Both the position numbers and the translations under genes were made by a program. Source: Psychroserpens burtonensis DSM 12212 (lineage in GTDB: Bacteria; Bacteroidota; Bacteroidia; Flavobacteriales; Flavobacteriaceae). Taken from it: a stretch of DNA of 64,000 bases. Of the stretch, positions 9,167-17,868 are shown piece by piece; the first letter of the stretch is position 1; the number at the start of each line of letters is the position of its first letter. The notes under the pieces were generated by a model, which searched no databases, was not told the origin of the DNA, and saw nothing but the letters and a program-made list of their open reading frames with translations. The stretch spans positions 217,851-281,850 of the forward strand of contig NZ_KE384346.1 of NCBI RefSeq assembly GCF_000425305.1, in the 5' to 3' direction.

Positions 9167-10189
9167 TTAAAACACCATTTTACGTTGTCTTACCAATAAC
9201 CAAACTACTACAGGAGCGCCAATTAAGGATGTAATTGCATTAATTGGTAATGTATAATCACTTGATGGTAACTGTGCAATACTATCACAAATTAGCATTG
9301 CGATGGCACCAAATAAAAATACTGCCGGTAATAATATTTTATGATTGGACGTATTAAAAATTTGTCTGGTCATATGCGGAATTGCTAATCCAATAAAAGC
9401 AATTGGTCCTGCAAAAGCAGTAATGGTTCCCGCTAATAAACTTGTAGCGATGATGATAATGAACCTGCTTTTTTTAACGTTTAACCCTAAACTTTTAGCA
9501 TAGTTTTCTCCAAGTAAAAATGTGTTTAATGCTTTTATAGAAAAAAGAGCTAATAGGAGGCCAAGGAGATAAATCAAAAAGAAAATAAATAGTTCATTCC
9601 AAGAGAGGTTGCCCAAACTTCCAAAGCCCCAAAATATATATTGTTGTAATTGTTCTGCAGAACTAAAGTAGGCGAGAACACTTACTATTGCCGCTGTAAT
9701 GCTACCAAACATTAATCCAATAATTAAAATAGCCATCGTATCTCTTACTTTAGAAGATACAAGCAACACAGCCAACAAAACAAGAAAACTTCCTAAACTC
9801 GCTGCAATAACAATACTCCATTTTGATATCAATATACTCGCAAAAACACCTCCAAATAATCCAGAACCTAAAATAACTAAGGCTACGCCTAAACTGGCTC
9901 CAGAGCTAATCCCTAAAACGAAAGGTCCAGCTAACGGGTTGCGAAATAAGGTTTGCATCAATAATCCTGAAATCCCTAAACCAGAACCAACCAAAATGGC
10001 TGTAAATGCTTTAGGCACTCTATAATCCTGAATAATATATTGCCAAGATTCATTCTCTGAATGTCCAAGAACACTATAGAATACCTCTGTAAATGGAATA
10101 CTCACAGAACCTAAACTAATATTCACAACAAAGCATAACATTAATAGCAGTGCCAAAAGGATAAATGAATAAGTATGTTTTGTTGTCAT
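9167..10189 (-). CDS. btuC: ABC importer permease, FecCD/BtuC family
   Basis: 340 aa, about ten membrane segments. FecCD family stretches are clear: YRVPKAFTAILVGSGLGISG, QTLFRNPLAGPFVLGISSGA and AFAGPIAFIGLAIPHMTRQI, the last containing the coupling helix toward the ATPase. It is the inner-membrane channel of the importer encoded by this three-gene minus-strand unit. Between it and the upstream binding-protein gene lies a perfect 11-bp inverted repeat (10199-10231). Substrate assigned as cobalamin from context only. Confidence 0.88.
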   Translation of the reverse strand: MTTKHTYSFILLALLLMLCFVVNISLGSVSIPFTEVFYSVLGHSENESWQYIIQDYRVPKAFTAILVGSGLGISGLLMQTLFRNPLAGPFVLGISSGASLGVALVILGSGLFGGVFASILISKWSIVIAASLGSFLVLLAVLLVSSKVRDTMAILIIGLMFGSITAAIVSVLAYFSSAEQLQQYIFWGFGSLGNLSWNELFIFFLIYLLGLLLALFSIKALNTFLLGENYAKSLGLNVKKSRFIIIIATSLLAGTITAFAGPIAFIGLAIPHMTRQIFNTSNHKILLPAVFLFGAIAMLICDSIAQLPSSDYTLPINAITSLIGAPVVVWLLVRQRKMVF

Positions 10190-10198
10190 GTTTTATAA

Positions 10199-10231
10199 AG
10201 ACCTCACAGGTTTCAAAAAGCTGTGAGGTCT
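10199..10231. repeat. Perfect inverted repeat in the btuF-btuC gap
   Basis: Two 11-bp arms, AGACCTCACAG and CTGTGAGGTCT, are separated by 11 bases. The hairpin sits inside the operon and is not followed by a strong T-run on the minus strand. It could stabilise an mRNA end, tune relative expression of binding protein and channel, or simply be a dispersed repeat. Confidence 0.75.
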
Positions 10232-10241
10232 AGTCTAATAA

Positions 10242-11381
10242 TTAATTCAAAGGCTTAAAAAACGTCGTTTCGTAATCTTGCAACAATTCTGGATGACAAA
10301 TTTTTATCATATCCTTAAGTACTAAATCTGGTCTTGCCATTCCCAATTCATAATAGGTAACACCTCCAGTTTCACCAGTAGTGTTAGCAAATGTAAAAAT
10401 CTTTTTATCTTGAAATGCACTAAACTGGGTATAATGAACATTAGATTTCTCTAAAGCCTCGTAGCTAGGATAATAGGATGGACTCAACCATAAATCGGTC
10501 CTTTGAGCTTTGTCAAAAACAGCTTCAAAACTTAAGGCAATACTGCCTGTTTCTTTAGTCTCGCTCCATAAATAATTGGCATTTGCATCATTTAAAAATT
10601 GAGCTTCTGCACTTGTTCCATTAGGTAAATACCAAACATCTTTATACATAGCTCCGCATAATACTGTTGGTCTTGAGGCTGCATTTAAGGCAATTTTTTT
10701 AGCTTCTAGATAATCACTTTCTATATGATTAAAAATAGAATCAGCTTCTTTTTCTTTGTTATACAGTACTCCAAAGAACTTGATCCATTCTGCTTTGGCT
10801 AAAGGTGATTTTTCAACCCAATCACCATTATAAATTACAGGTATTCTAGCTTTTTGAATAGTCTCCATACTTTTATTTGTACCATCAACTCCAAAAGCGA
10901 CGACAAGGTCTGGACGTAATTCTAATAAAACTTCAGTATTAATACCTTCGTTTTTCCCTAATTCTCTAACGTCACCATTGTCTATTCGCAGTCTTGTTTT
11001 TTTTGAAGACACATAATCGGTGCCAGGAAACCCAACTAAGGTTTGCTCAACACCTAAAAGCTCTAATGCAGCAATATGAGTTGTAGATGTTGTAACTATT
11101 TTTTGAATAGGTGTAATGATGATGCCATCATACTCATCTTTCAAGAAGGATGTTTTAGCAGCTTCTTCGGCAGAAATTAATACATACTTAAATTCTTTTT
11201 CACTCTTAGGCCAAGGGTTTTTTATAAACAGTAACTCATAATTTGATTTTTTTTCAATTGAAAATCCGTCGGCATAACGGTTCAAGTCCGGGATGTCGAA
11301 TTCAGATAAATCTAAATTAATTCTCTTGTTTTCTTTGCAAGAAAATAGGAGGATGGCAATAAAAATGAACGTATATCTCAA
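10242..11381 (-). CDS. btuF: ABC importer substrate-binding lipoprotein, BtuF/FhuD type
   Basis: 379 aa. A lipoprotein signal ends at Cys15 (AILLFSC). The periplasmic-binding fold of cluster A-III is visible: KIVTTSTTHIAALELLGVEQ (about 92-111), then LLELRPDLVVAFG near 154-166, and a long helix linking two lobes. The start is a TTG at 11379-11381; no in-frame ATG would keep the signal peptide. A good promoter match lies about 20 bases upstream, giving a very short leader and no room for a riboswitch on this strand. It delivers ligand to the BtuCD-type channel encoded downstream. Confidence 0.87.
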   Translation of the reverse strand: MRYTFIFIAILLFSCKENKRINLDLSEFDIPDLNRYADGFSIEKKSNYELLFIKNPWPKSEKEFKYVLISAEEAAKTSFLKDEYDGIIITPIQKIVTTSTTHIAALELLGVEQTLVGFPGTDYVSSKKTRLRIDNGDVRELGKNEGINTEVLLELRPDLVVAFGVDGTNKSMETIQKARIPVIYNGDWVEKSPLAKAEWIKFFGVLYNKEKEADSIFNHIESDYLEAKKIALNAASRPTVLCGAMYKDVWYLPNGTSAEAQFLNDANANYLWSETKETGSIALSFEAVFDKAQRTDLWLSPSYYPSYEALEKSNVHYTQFSAFQDKKIFTFANTTGETGGVTYYELGMARPDLVLKDMIKICHPELLQDYETTFFKPLN

Positions 11382-11401
11382 TTTCTAAAGTTTTAATATT
11401 T

Positions 11402-11433
11402 CAAAAGTAATATTATTTAAAGTTATGAGTCAA
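11402..11433 (-). promoter_or_regulatory. Bacteroidota-type promoter for the btuF-btuC-btuD unit
   Basis: Read on the minus strand, TTG is followed after 21 bases by TACTTTTG, matching the TTG / TAnnTTTG consensus known for this phylum. Transcription would start about 15 bases before the TTG start codon of btuF. Confidence 0.55.
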
Positions 11434-11504
11434 TCATTAAACAAAATGTTTACTTTTGCTTTGAATTTTGGTTTGACTTAGTCGCAAGAATTTTGTTTTA
11501 AGAA

Positions 11505-11725
11505 CTTTTATAGGTCACAAAACAAGTCTAAAAGGACGTTGTCAATTAAAAGGGAATCTGGTGAGAAAATAATTTTCAAGTCCAGAACTGTTCCCGCAAC
11601 TGTAAGTTTTATGCCCAGATTGACTGGGTGTCTCATAAAAGAGTTATTGTTTTCTTCAATACCACTGGTTTATACTGGGAAGGTGAAGCAATAAAAAAAA
11701 AGTCAGGAGACCTGCCAGATTTCTT
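11505..11725 (+). promoter_or_regulatory. Cobalamin (B12) riboswitch
   Basis: The B12 box AGTCAGGAGACCTGCC is exact at 11701-11716. Upstream are GGGAATCTGGTG at 11552-11563 and TTCCCGCAACTG at 11591-11602, the conserved core segments of cobalamin riboswitches, with helical inserts between them. The element ends about 40 bases before the btuB-like start, so adenosylcobalamin or a related form would repress the outer-membrane uptake genes. Outer boundaries are approximate. Confidence 0.95.
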
Positions 11726-11734
11726 AATCAAAAA

Positions 11735-11753
11735 TGACTTTCGGGAGAAAAGT
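11735..11753 (+). promoter_or_regulatory. Hairpin between B12 box and btuB start
   Basis: GACTTT and AAAGTC flank the loop CGGGAGA, ending nine bases before the ATG at 11763. Its position over the ribosome-binding region suggests it may belong to the riboswitch expression platform (control of translation initiation); no T-run follows, so it is not a terminator. Confidence 0.45.
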
Positions 11754-11762
11754 CTTTGAGGT

Positions 11763-13598
11763 ATGAAACACATAATTCTATTTTATTTTTTACTGCTTTT
11801 TTGCAGTTTGTCTTGGTCACAATCAACTTTGGATTCCATTCAAAAGTTGGATGCCGTGGTGTTGAGTGATGTCAAGTTAAAACAATATGCTAAAGGCTAC
11901 AAGTTGACTGTATTGGGCGATTCTATTTTGAGAAAAAACAGAACCTCACTTACAGATGTACTCAGATTTAACTCTAATATTTACTTTAAAGAAAATGGCT
12001 ATGGGATGGTGTCTTCGGCTTCTTTTAGAGGAACTAACGCATCACAAACTGCTGTGATTTGGAATGGAATTAACATCAACTCTCAGCTCAATGGTCAAGT
12101 TGATTTCAATACGATATCTTCTGCTAATTACGATAATATAAGTATTAGAAGTGGAGGCGGAAGTGTGCAATATGGCAGTGGAGCAATTGGTGGTACGGTT
12201 CACTTATCTAATGATTTAGATTTCAAAACTCATTTTGACAACCATGTACAAGTTGCTTTTGGGAGTTTTGATACACAAAATATTAATTATAATGGATCCT
12301 TCGGAAATGGGAAGTGGTCAGCAACTATTGGTGCAGCTTATGTCAGTTCTGAAAATGATTACCCCTTTTTAGGGACCGATCGCAGAAACGAAAATGGTGC
12401 ATTTGATAATTTAGATTTGAATCTTAATCTGGGATATATTATATCTGATAAAGACGTCCTTAAATTATACCATCAAAATTTCAGAAGTGATCGTGAGTTT
12501 TCAGCAACCTTATTAGCGCCTTCCAATAGTAAATACGAAACTCAAGAGTTTCGCAGTATGCTAGATTGGACGCGTATTGGAAATAAGTACACGTCCATAT
12601 TCAAAGCAGTTCATTTACTGGAGCAGTTCAAATATTTTGAGAATAAGAGTTTAGATACTAATTTTTCTGAAGGTAAAGTGAATACGTTTTTAGTAAAATA
12701 CCACTATAAACACGAGTTTTCTAAACGTTTAGTGCTAAGTGTTATTTCAGATGCTAGCCATATCACAGCAAATGGAAATAGTTTTGCAAACCCAAATCGA
12801 AATACCTTTTCTGCAACTGCAATTTTGAATCATAGACCAACAAAAAAGCTACAATACAATTTGAATGTGCGTCAGGATGTGATTTCAGATTTTGAAAGTC
12901 CTTTAGTATTTTCTGGTGATGCGAGTTACCAGTTTTTAAAATGGTACGCTCTTAAATTTAATGCCTCTAGAAACTTTAGAATTCCAACATTTAATGACTT
13001 GTATTGGAATCCTGGTGGCAATTTGGATTTAAATCCAGAAGAATCATATCAAGTAGATGTAGGTCATGAGTTTGCTCATAAAGAGGTTACCTTAAAACTC
13101 AATACCTACTATATAAAAACATCAGATTTAATCCAATGGCGACCAAATAGCACATCGGGTTACTGGAATCCAGTAAACGTTGCCAATGCAAAACATTACG
13201 GACTAGAAGCCGAAATTGGCGTCATAAAAACCTTCAATAAACATACATTAAATTTTTCAAGTGCCTACTCCTACACAGAGACTGAAGATGTAGAAAAAAA
13301 GCAACGTTTGTTTTATGTGCCACTGCATAAAGCAAATGTGTCTTTAGCTTACAATTACAAAGCTTTTACTGCTTTTTATCAGCACCTATATAACGGAGAA
13401 GTCGAAATTATCGGTAATACCCTAGAGGGTTTTGATATTGGTAATTTAGGAGTCTCCTATAATTTTAATACCACGGGTAAATTGGAGTATGAGGCCAATT
13501 TCAGAATAAATAATATATATAACACCTATTACGAAAACGTAGCATTGCGACCAATGCCAAATAGAAATTTTACTACCAATTTAACACTTAAATTTTAA
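11763..13598 (+). CDS. btuB: TonB-dependent cobalamin receptor, BtuB-like
   Basis: 611 aa. The signal peptide ends near residue 19 (LSWSQ). A TonB-box/plug region (about 28-140: LDAVVLSDVKL, SFRGTNASQTAVIWNGININ, RSGGGSVQYGSGAIGG) leads into a 22-strand-type barrel ending in an aromatic residue (LTLKF). About 610 residues matches E. coli BtuB-like receptors rather than SusC-size proteins. It stands directly behind a cobalamin riboswitch and two bases before a BtuG-like propeller, so vitamin B12 is the likely substrate. Confidence 0.92.
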   Translation: MKHIILFYFLLLFCSLSWSQSTLDSIQKLDAVVLSDVKLKQYAKGYKLTVLGDSILRKNRTSLTDVLRFNSNIYFKENGYGMVSSASFRGTNASQTAVIWNGININSQLNGQVDFNTISSANYDNISIRSGGGSVQYGSGAIGGTVHLSNDLDFKTHFDNHVQVAFGSFDTQNINYNGSFGNGKWSATIGAAYVSSENDYPFLGTDRRNENGAFDNLDLNLNLGYIISDKDVLKLYHQNFRSDREFSATLLAPSNSKYETQEFRSMLDWTRIGNKYTSIFKAVHLLEQFKYFENKSLDTNFSEGKVNTFLVKYHYKHEFSKRLVLSVISDASHITANGNSFANPNRNTFSATAILNHRPTKKLQYNLNVRQDVISDFESPLVFSGDASYQFLKWYALKFNASRNFRIPTFNDLYWNPGGNLDLNPEESYQVDVGHEFAHKEVTLKLNTYYIKTSDLIQWRPNSTSGYWNPVNVANAKHYGLEAEIGVIKTFNKHTLNFSSAYSYTETEDVEKKQRLFYVPLHKANVSLAYNYKAFTAFYQHLYNGEVEIIGNTLEGFDIGNLGVSYNFNTTGKLEYEANFRINNIYNTYYENVALRPMPNRNFTTNLTLKF

Positions 13599-13600
13599 AA

Positions 13601-14992
13601 ATGAAACTTAACAAAATAATTTTAGTAGCCTTTATATTAGGCTTAGTATTTACATCTTGTAGCGATGACGATGATAATAGTATTTCTGTTTCAGAAGTAA
13701 GTATTCAGGCAGGACAGGATAATTATGATGAGGCAGCAGCAAATGCAATCTTTACTATGGTATCAACCCAAACTTTTACCTCTGATATAGTAATTACATA
13801 CTCTGTTTCAGGAACAGCAGAAGTAGGATCAGATTATGGAGTCGTATCTGGATCTTTAATTATGCTTGCAGGTGAATCATCAGTTGATTTGCCGATTGCT
13901 ATTATTGATGATGCTGAACTTGAGGCTGATGAAACCATAATTATAACTATAGAAACTGTTGATGGAAGTTTGGATTTAATTTCAAATACCAATTCTGCAA
14001 CTATTTCAATTATAGATAATGAAACAGCACCATTTGAAAATGGAATTTTAATCTCCCATGAAGGTAACTTCGGACAAGGAAATGCGTCTGTTTCGTTTGT
14101 GTCTTATGATTTACAAACAGTAGAAAACAACATTTACAGTGCAGTAAATTCTAATCCTTTGGGTGATACTGCTCAGAGTATTGGATTTAATGGTAATTTA
14201 GCATATATCGTATTAAATGTTTCTAATGCTATTGAAGTTGTAAATCGTTATACTTTTGAATCTGTCGCAACTATCAATACCGGATTAAATAATCCTAGAT
14301 TTATTGCATTCGCAAATGGTAAAGGCTATGTTACTAATTGGGGAGATGGATCAGTAGCTACAGATGATTATTTAGCTATAATAAATTTAGCTAACAACAC
14401 GTTAGACAGTCAAACTATTCCTGTTGAAGAAGGTCCTGAAGAAATTATAGCCAACGGAAATACATTGTACGTTGCTCATCAAGGTGGATTTAGTCAAAAC
14501 AATATCGTATCTGTCGTAGACGCGACTTCTAACAATGTAACTGCTACAATTCTTGTTGGAGATGTCCCGAATTCTATGCAATTAGATAGCTCAGGAAATT
14601 TATGGGTACTAGCAGCCGGAAAACCTGCTTTTACGGGAGACGAAACTGCTGGAAAATTATCAAAAATTAATACAAGCGATAACAGTGTCACTTCTATAGA
14701 TTTTGCTTCAACGGAACACCCAAATCACTTAGCACTAGATAATGGTACTTTATATTACTATATAGCTGGAAGCGTTTTTAAAATGTCTAGTAGCGCAACT
14801 AGTTTACCACCTAACGCGGAGTTAACAGGATTGAATTTCTACGGAATGACAGTTAATAACTCAGTATTATATGGCGTTGATGCAGCAGATTTTACGAGTA
14901 ACGGAACATTGTCGGCTTACAATTTGTCTTCTAATATATTAGAAGCATCTGCGACAGTAAATATTATTCCTGGCGGAATTTACTTTAATTAA
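13601..14992 (+). CDS. BtuG-like surface lipoprotein: Calx-beta domain plus beta-propeller
   Basis: 463 aa. Lipobox FTSC at Cys20 is followed at once by Ser-Asp-Asp-Asp-Asp, an acidic surface-export signal typical of Bacteroidota lipoproteins. Residues about 30-140 form a Calx-beta-like domain (VSGTAEVGSDYG, DDAELEADETIIITIE, ATISIIDNE). Residues about 145-463 form a YncE-like propeller with repeated blade motifs (NPRFIAFANGKGYVTNW, GPEEIIANGNTLYVAH, VPNSMQLDSSGNLWVL). BtuG of Bacteroides is a surface propeller that binds cobalamin tightly and sits on BtuB; gene order here (riboswitch-btuB-this gene) supports that role. The extra N-terminal Calx-beta domain could bind calcium or act as a spacer. 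Confidence 0.85.
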   Translation: MKLNKIILVAFILGLVFTSCSDDDDNSISVSEVSIQAGQDNYDEAAANAIFTMVSTQTFTSDIVITYSVSGTAEVGSDYGVVSGSLIMLAGESSVDLPIAIIDDAELEADETIIITIETVDGSLDLISNTNSATISIIDNETAPFENGILISHEGNFGQGNASVSFVSYDLQTVENNIYSAVNSNPLGDTAQSIGFNGNLAYIVLNVSNAIEVVNRYTFESVATINTGLNNPRFIAFANGKGYVTNWGDGSVATDDYLAIINLANNTLDSQTIPVEEGPEEIIANGNTLYVAHQGGFSQNNIVSVVDATSNNVTATILVGDVPNSMQLDSSGNLWVLAAGKPAFTGDETAGKLSKINTSDNSVTSIDFASTEHPNHLALDNGTLYYYIAGSVFKMSSSATSLPPNAELTGLNFYGMTVNNSVLYGVDAADFTSNGTLSAYNLSSNILEASATVNIIPGGIYFN

Positions 14993-15041
14993 ATATCATT
15001 TTAATAATTTCGCACAAAGTAACAGCATCAAAAAAAATATA

Positions 15042-15608
15042 ATGAAATATAACCTTAAAAATATGATGGCGTTAGATTTATATCTAACATCATTAAATCA
15101 AGATGATTACAATGCTATTGCAGATCAGGTTGAGGGTAAAATTAATTATGTAATGCCATTGATGAGTTGGGATTTTCACAGTAATAATTTCATTAAGCAA
15201 TTACAATTCGCCCAGCGTGAGCAAGATATATTAAAAGTGGTTCATTTAGGTGAGAAATATCGTTGGCATAACGATATACAATCTATTTTCAAACAGAATG
15301 AATTTGAAGCATTACTATTAACAGATCACGAACAGCGTATAGTTTGGGTGAACGGTGGCTTTACTGAGATGACAGGTTATTTCAAAAAAGAGGTCTTACA
15401 TAGAACACCGCGCATATTGCAAGGTGCAGAAACATCTCTTACCTCTAAAAAAAGAATAAGAGAGAAGCTTAGTGAAGACAAGTCATTCTCAGAAATAATC
15501 ACCAATTATAAAAAAGACGGTTCACCATACAAATGTGAGGTTAAGATTTTTCCTTTAAAGACTGATGAAACGACTCATTATTTAGCTCTAGAGCGACAAG
15601 TGAGTTAG
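15042..15608 (+). CDS. PAS-domain protein (LOV-like sequence without the photoactive cysteine)
   Basis: 188 aa, no signal peptide. About 85 N-terminal helical residues precede one PAS domain (about 88-186): LLLTDHEQRIVWVNGGFTEM, TGYFKKEVL, then HRTPRILQG at 120-128 and YKKDGSPYKCEVKIFPL. The last motifs align with the LOV sequence GRNCRFLQ, but the flavin-adduct cysteine is Pro123. There is no output domain such as a kinase or GGDEF. It is 49 bases behind the BtuG-like gene and before a shared terminator, so it may belong to the B12-regulated transcript. It may bind flavin, haem or nothing; a partner protein would be needed for signalling. Confidence 0.8.
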   Translation: MKYNLKNMMALDLYLTSLNQDDYNAIADQVEGKINYVMPLMSWDFHSNNFIKQLQFAQREQDILKVVHLGEKYRWHNDIQSIFKQNEFEALLLTDHEQRIVWVNGGFTEMTGYFKKEVLHRTPRILQGAETSLTSKKRIREKLSEDKSFSEIITNYKKDGSPYKCEVKIFPLKTDETTHYLALERQVS

Positions 15609-15630
15609 TGATAGCTTATTTGAGTTTTAA

Positions 15631-15665
15631 TAAAAAAGCCACTCTAATGAGTGGCTTTTTTTATT
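15631..15665 (+). terminator. Bidirectional rho-independent terminator
   Basis: AAAAAAGCCACTC and GAGTGGCTTTTTT flank TAAT. The A- and T-runs on either side serve both the B12 operon (+) and the converging S41 protease gene (-). Confidence 0.9.
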
Positions 15666-15677
15666 TTAAAATTAATA

Positions 15678-17120
15678 TTATTTTAAATTTAATCGGTTTA
15701 GAATCACATCGTCTGTATCTATATACATGCCTTCTTCAAGAGGTTTAATGTTAAGATCTGTTTGTATTACTCTAAAATCTATGCGCTGTTGACTAAAACG
15801 TCCTAAACCTTGAATATCTGCAATTGCTGCAGCTAGAAGTGGTTCGTTAATATCACCTAAGGTTCCAAAGTTTCTTGGAGATTCAATTAATGTAATGTTT
15901 GGAGCTAATCCAGTTCCTGGAACTGCTACATCATTGACATTTATGGAATTAGCAACTAACGGTTGCATGGCATAAGTATGATTCGGGTTTATTTCACTTG
16001 AGGAAAAATCTGGCGAATCATAGATGGTAATTGATGCTTGGGTTTTACCTGTTGTAAAATCTCCAATTTGAACTACATCAATGTAAGCACTTAAACTATT
16101 TATAACTAATTCGCTTGCAGATGCAGAGCGACTCGTCGTCAATACATATACTTTGTTTAGGTTAAGACTATTAATGGTGTTGCCATTAAAGCTACTCACA
16201 AAGTCAAAATTACTATTAAGCTCTTGCAACCCGCTATTATAGACCAATTTAGAATATACATCTCCTGTAAATTGTCCAGTAATCATGCTTCCTAAATAGG
16301 ATGCCGTGAGTACCGATCCTCCGGGATTATATCTTAAATCTAATACTAAATGCTGTACATTACTGGCCTGTAACTCTGAAAAGGCCTCATTAAGTTGATT
16401 GTCAAAATTTCTATTAAATCCATTATAAACGAGATACCCAACATTTTCTCCGTCCACATCAATGATAGTCGTTTGATGCACTGGATTTTCTGTATAGGTC
16501 TCTTTGGTAAGCGCTTGACTATTTGTAGTTGATGTAATGGTATCATCTTCTACGGTATCTGTACCGTTGTCATTATACGTTCCAAAATTTAAAGTATAGG
16601 AGTCTTGACCTAGTAACTCATTTAAATTGTTGACATTTAATGGCGTACTATTGACGGCATCAAAAACTTGACCACGCTGTAATCCTAAATTGCTAGCGAT
16701 ACTATTATTGAGTACTAATCTAATAATTCCAAAAACTTCTGTATCGCTTCCAGGCTCAAGATAAAGATTGAATTCTAGTCCGTTGCTTTTTGAAGTTCCT
16801 GCTAAAAGTTGCTCGAATGCAATATAATCATCTCTTATTACACTAAAACGGTCTACTGTTTCTCTTTGAAAAATTACACTTTCAAATAAATCTAATGGAT
16901 CAGAAAAATCATTCAAATAATTACCATAATCTTCATTAGATGAAAAGCGATCATTTGCCAAATCTGGAATCTCACCTTTATAAAGATACCATGCATTCAT
17001 ACCTTTCCAAACAAAATCATTAATCTCACTGGCAGCAATAGCATTATCATCTCTATCATCAAAACAACTTGTCAATGACAAGGTCAAAATGAGTAGTAAA
17101 CTAATTTTTAATAGTTTCAT
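15678..17120 (-). CDS. S41-family peptidase lipoprotein (C-terminal processing protease-like)
   Basis: 480 aa. Lipobox SLTSC at Cys19. An N-terminal helical S41 region (about 35-95) is followed by a PDZ-like domain (about 130-185, LNNSIASNLGLQRGQVFDAV) and the S41 core: DGENVGYLVYNGF, HLVLDLRYNPGGSV and LTTSRSASASELV, where the Ser before Ala-Ser-Glu-Leu is the expected nucleophile. It is anchored in the envelope and probably cleaves exported proteins. The adjacent sigma cassette diverges from it across 238 bases, so a shared stress link is possible but not shown. Confidence 0.9.
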   Translation of the reverse strand: MKLLKISLLLILTLSLTSCFDDRDDNAIAASEINDFVWKGMNAWYLYKGEIPDLANDRFSSNEDYGNYLNDFSDPLDLFESVIFQRETVDRFSVIRDDYIAFEQLLAGTSKSNGLEFNLYLEPGSDTEVFGIIRLVLNNSIASNLGLQRGQVFDAVNSTPLNVNNLNELLGQDSYTLNFGTYNDNGTDTVEDDTITSTTNSQALTKETYTENPVHQTTIIDVDGENVGYLVYNGFNRNFDNQLNEAFSELQASNVQHLVLDLRYNPGGSVLTASYLGSMITGQFTGDVYSKLVYNSGLQELNSNFDFVSSFNGNTINSLNLNKVYVLTTSRSASASELVINSLSAYIDVVQIGDFTTGKTQASITIYDSPDFSSSEINPNHTYAMQPLVANSINVNDVAVPGTGLAPNITLIESPRNFGTLGDINEPLLAAAIADIQGLGRFSQQRIDFRVIQTDLNIKPLEEGMYIDTDDVILNRLNLK

Positions 17121-17280
17121 GTGTAGTTTTGTGTTTTAAAATTTCCGAAGAAAAAAGAGATCATAGCGTAATCTTACTTTATTCTGGAATTTTAGGTTAA
17201 TTTTCCTTTTTAACTTGTAATAATACTGTAATCTAGTAAACTCTAAATTTACTTACATTATTGTAAATTAAAAAATATCC

Positions 17281-17306
17281 TGTAACAAAATCGAAACATG
17301 CTCGTC
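17281..17306 (+). promoter_or_regulatory. Putative ECF-type autoregulatory promoter
   Basis: TGTAACA at 17281-17287 and CGTC at 17303-17306 leave 16 bases between AAC and CGTC. AAC at -35 and CGTC at -10 with 16-17 bases between is the classic ECF promoter layout. The site lies 52 bases before the sigma gene, as expected if the sigma factor drives its own operon. Confidence 0.5.
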
Positions 17307-17358
17307 GTAATAATAAGAAGCAGAATTAATCATTTGTTTTTTAACTAACAACCCACTA

Positions 17359-17868
17359 ATGACACAAACTGATTTTACAAAATTGGTATTGCCTTTTAAG
17401 GATAAAGTCTATCGTTTAGCAAAAAGACTTCTAGTTTCTCGTGAAGAAGCGGAAGATGCAACACAAGAGATTTTAATGAAATTGTGGAATAATAGCCAAA
17501 AAATAAAGGAGTATAGAAATATTGAAGCTTTTGCGATGACCATGACAAAGAATTTTTGTTTAGACAGATTAAAATCCAAACAGGCACAGAATTTGAAAAT
17601 AGTTCATAGTAATTACGAAGAGAATAATACCTCATTAGAAAAACAAGTAGAAGCTAGAGATAGTGTAGATTGGGTGTCAAAAATAATTGAAGAATTACCT
17701 GAACAACAAAAAATAATATTACAGCTTAGAGACATAGAAGAGTATGACTTTGATGAGATTGCAAAAGTAGTAGATATGAATCCTACAGCAATTAGAGTCG
17801 CTTTATCAAGAGCTAGAAAAACGATTAGAGAAAAATTAACAAAGACACATCGCTATGGTATTCAATAG
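17359..17868 (+). CDS. ECF-subfamily RNA polymerase sigma factor
   Basis: 169 aa. Region 2 (about 10-80) has KDKVYRLAKRLLVSREEAED and ATQEILMKLWNN; region 4 (about 110-160) has LPEQQKIILQLRDIEEYDFD and MNPTAIRVALSRARKTIREK. No region 3, as in ECF factors. The 3' end overlaps the next gene by 14 bases, so the second product is probably the co-translated anti-sigma factor. The cassette is distinct from FecR-type systems since no FecR or TonB receptor follows. Confidence 0.94.
   Translation: MTQTDFTKLVLPFKDKVYRLAKRLLVSREEAEDATQEILMKLWNNSQKIKEYRNIEAFAMTMTKNFCLDRLKSKQAQNLKIVHSNYEENNTSLEKQVEARDSVDWVSKIIEELPEQQKIILQLRDIEEYDFDEIAKVVDMNPTAIRVALSRARKTIREKLTKTHRYGIQ

Noticed and set aside
16346..16546. 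66-codon ORF inside the S41 lipoprotein gene
   Set aside because: Out-of-frame shadow on the same strand with no start context or homology.
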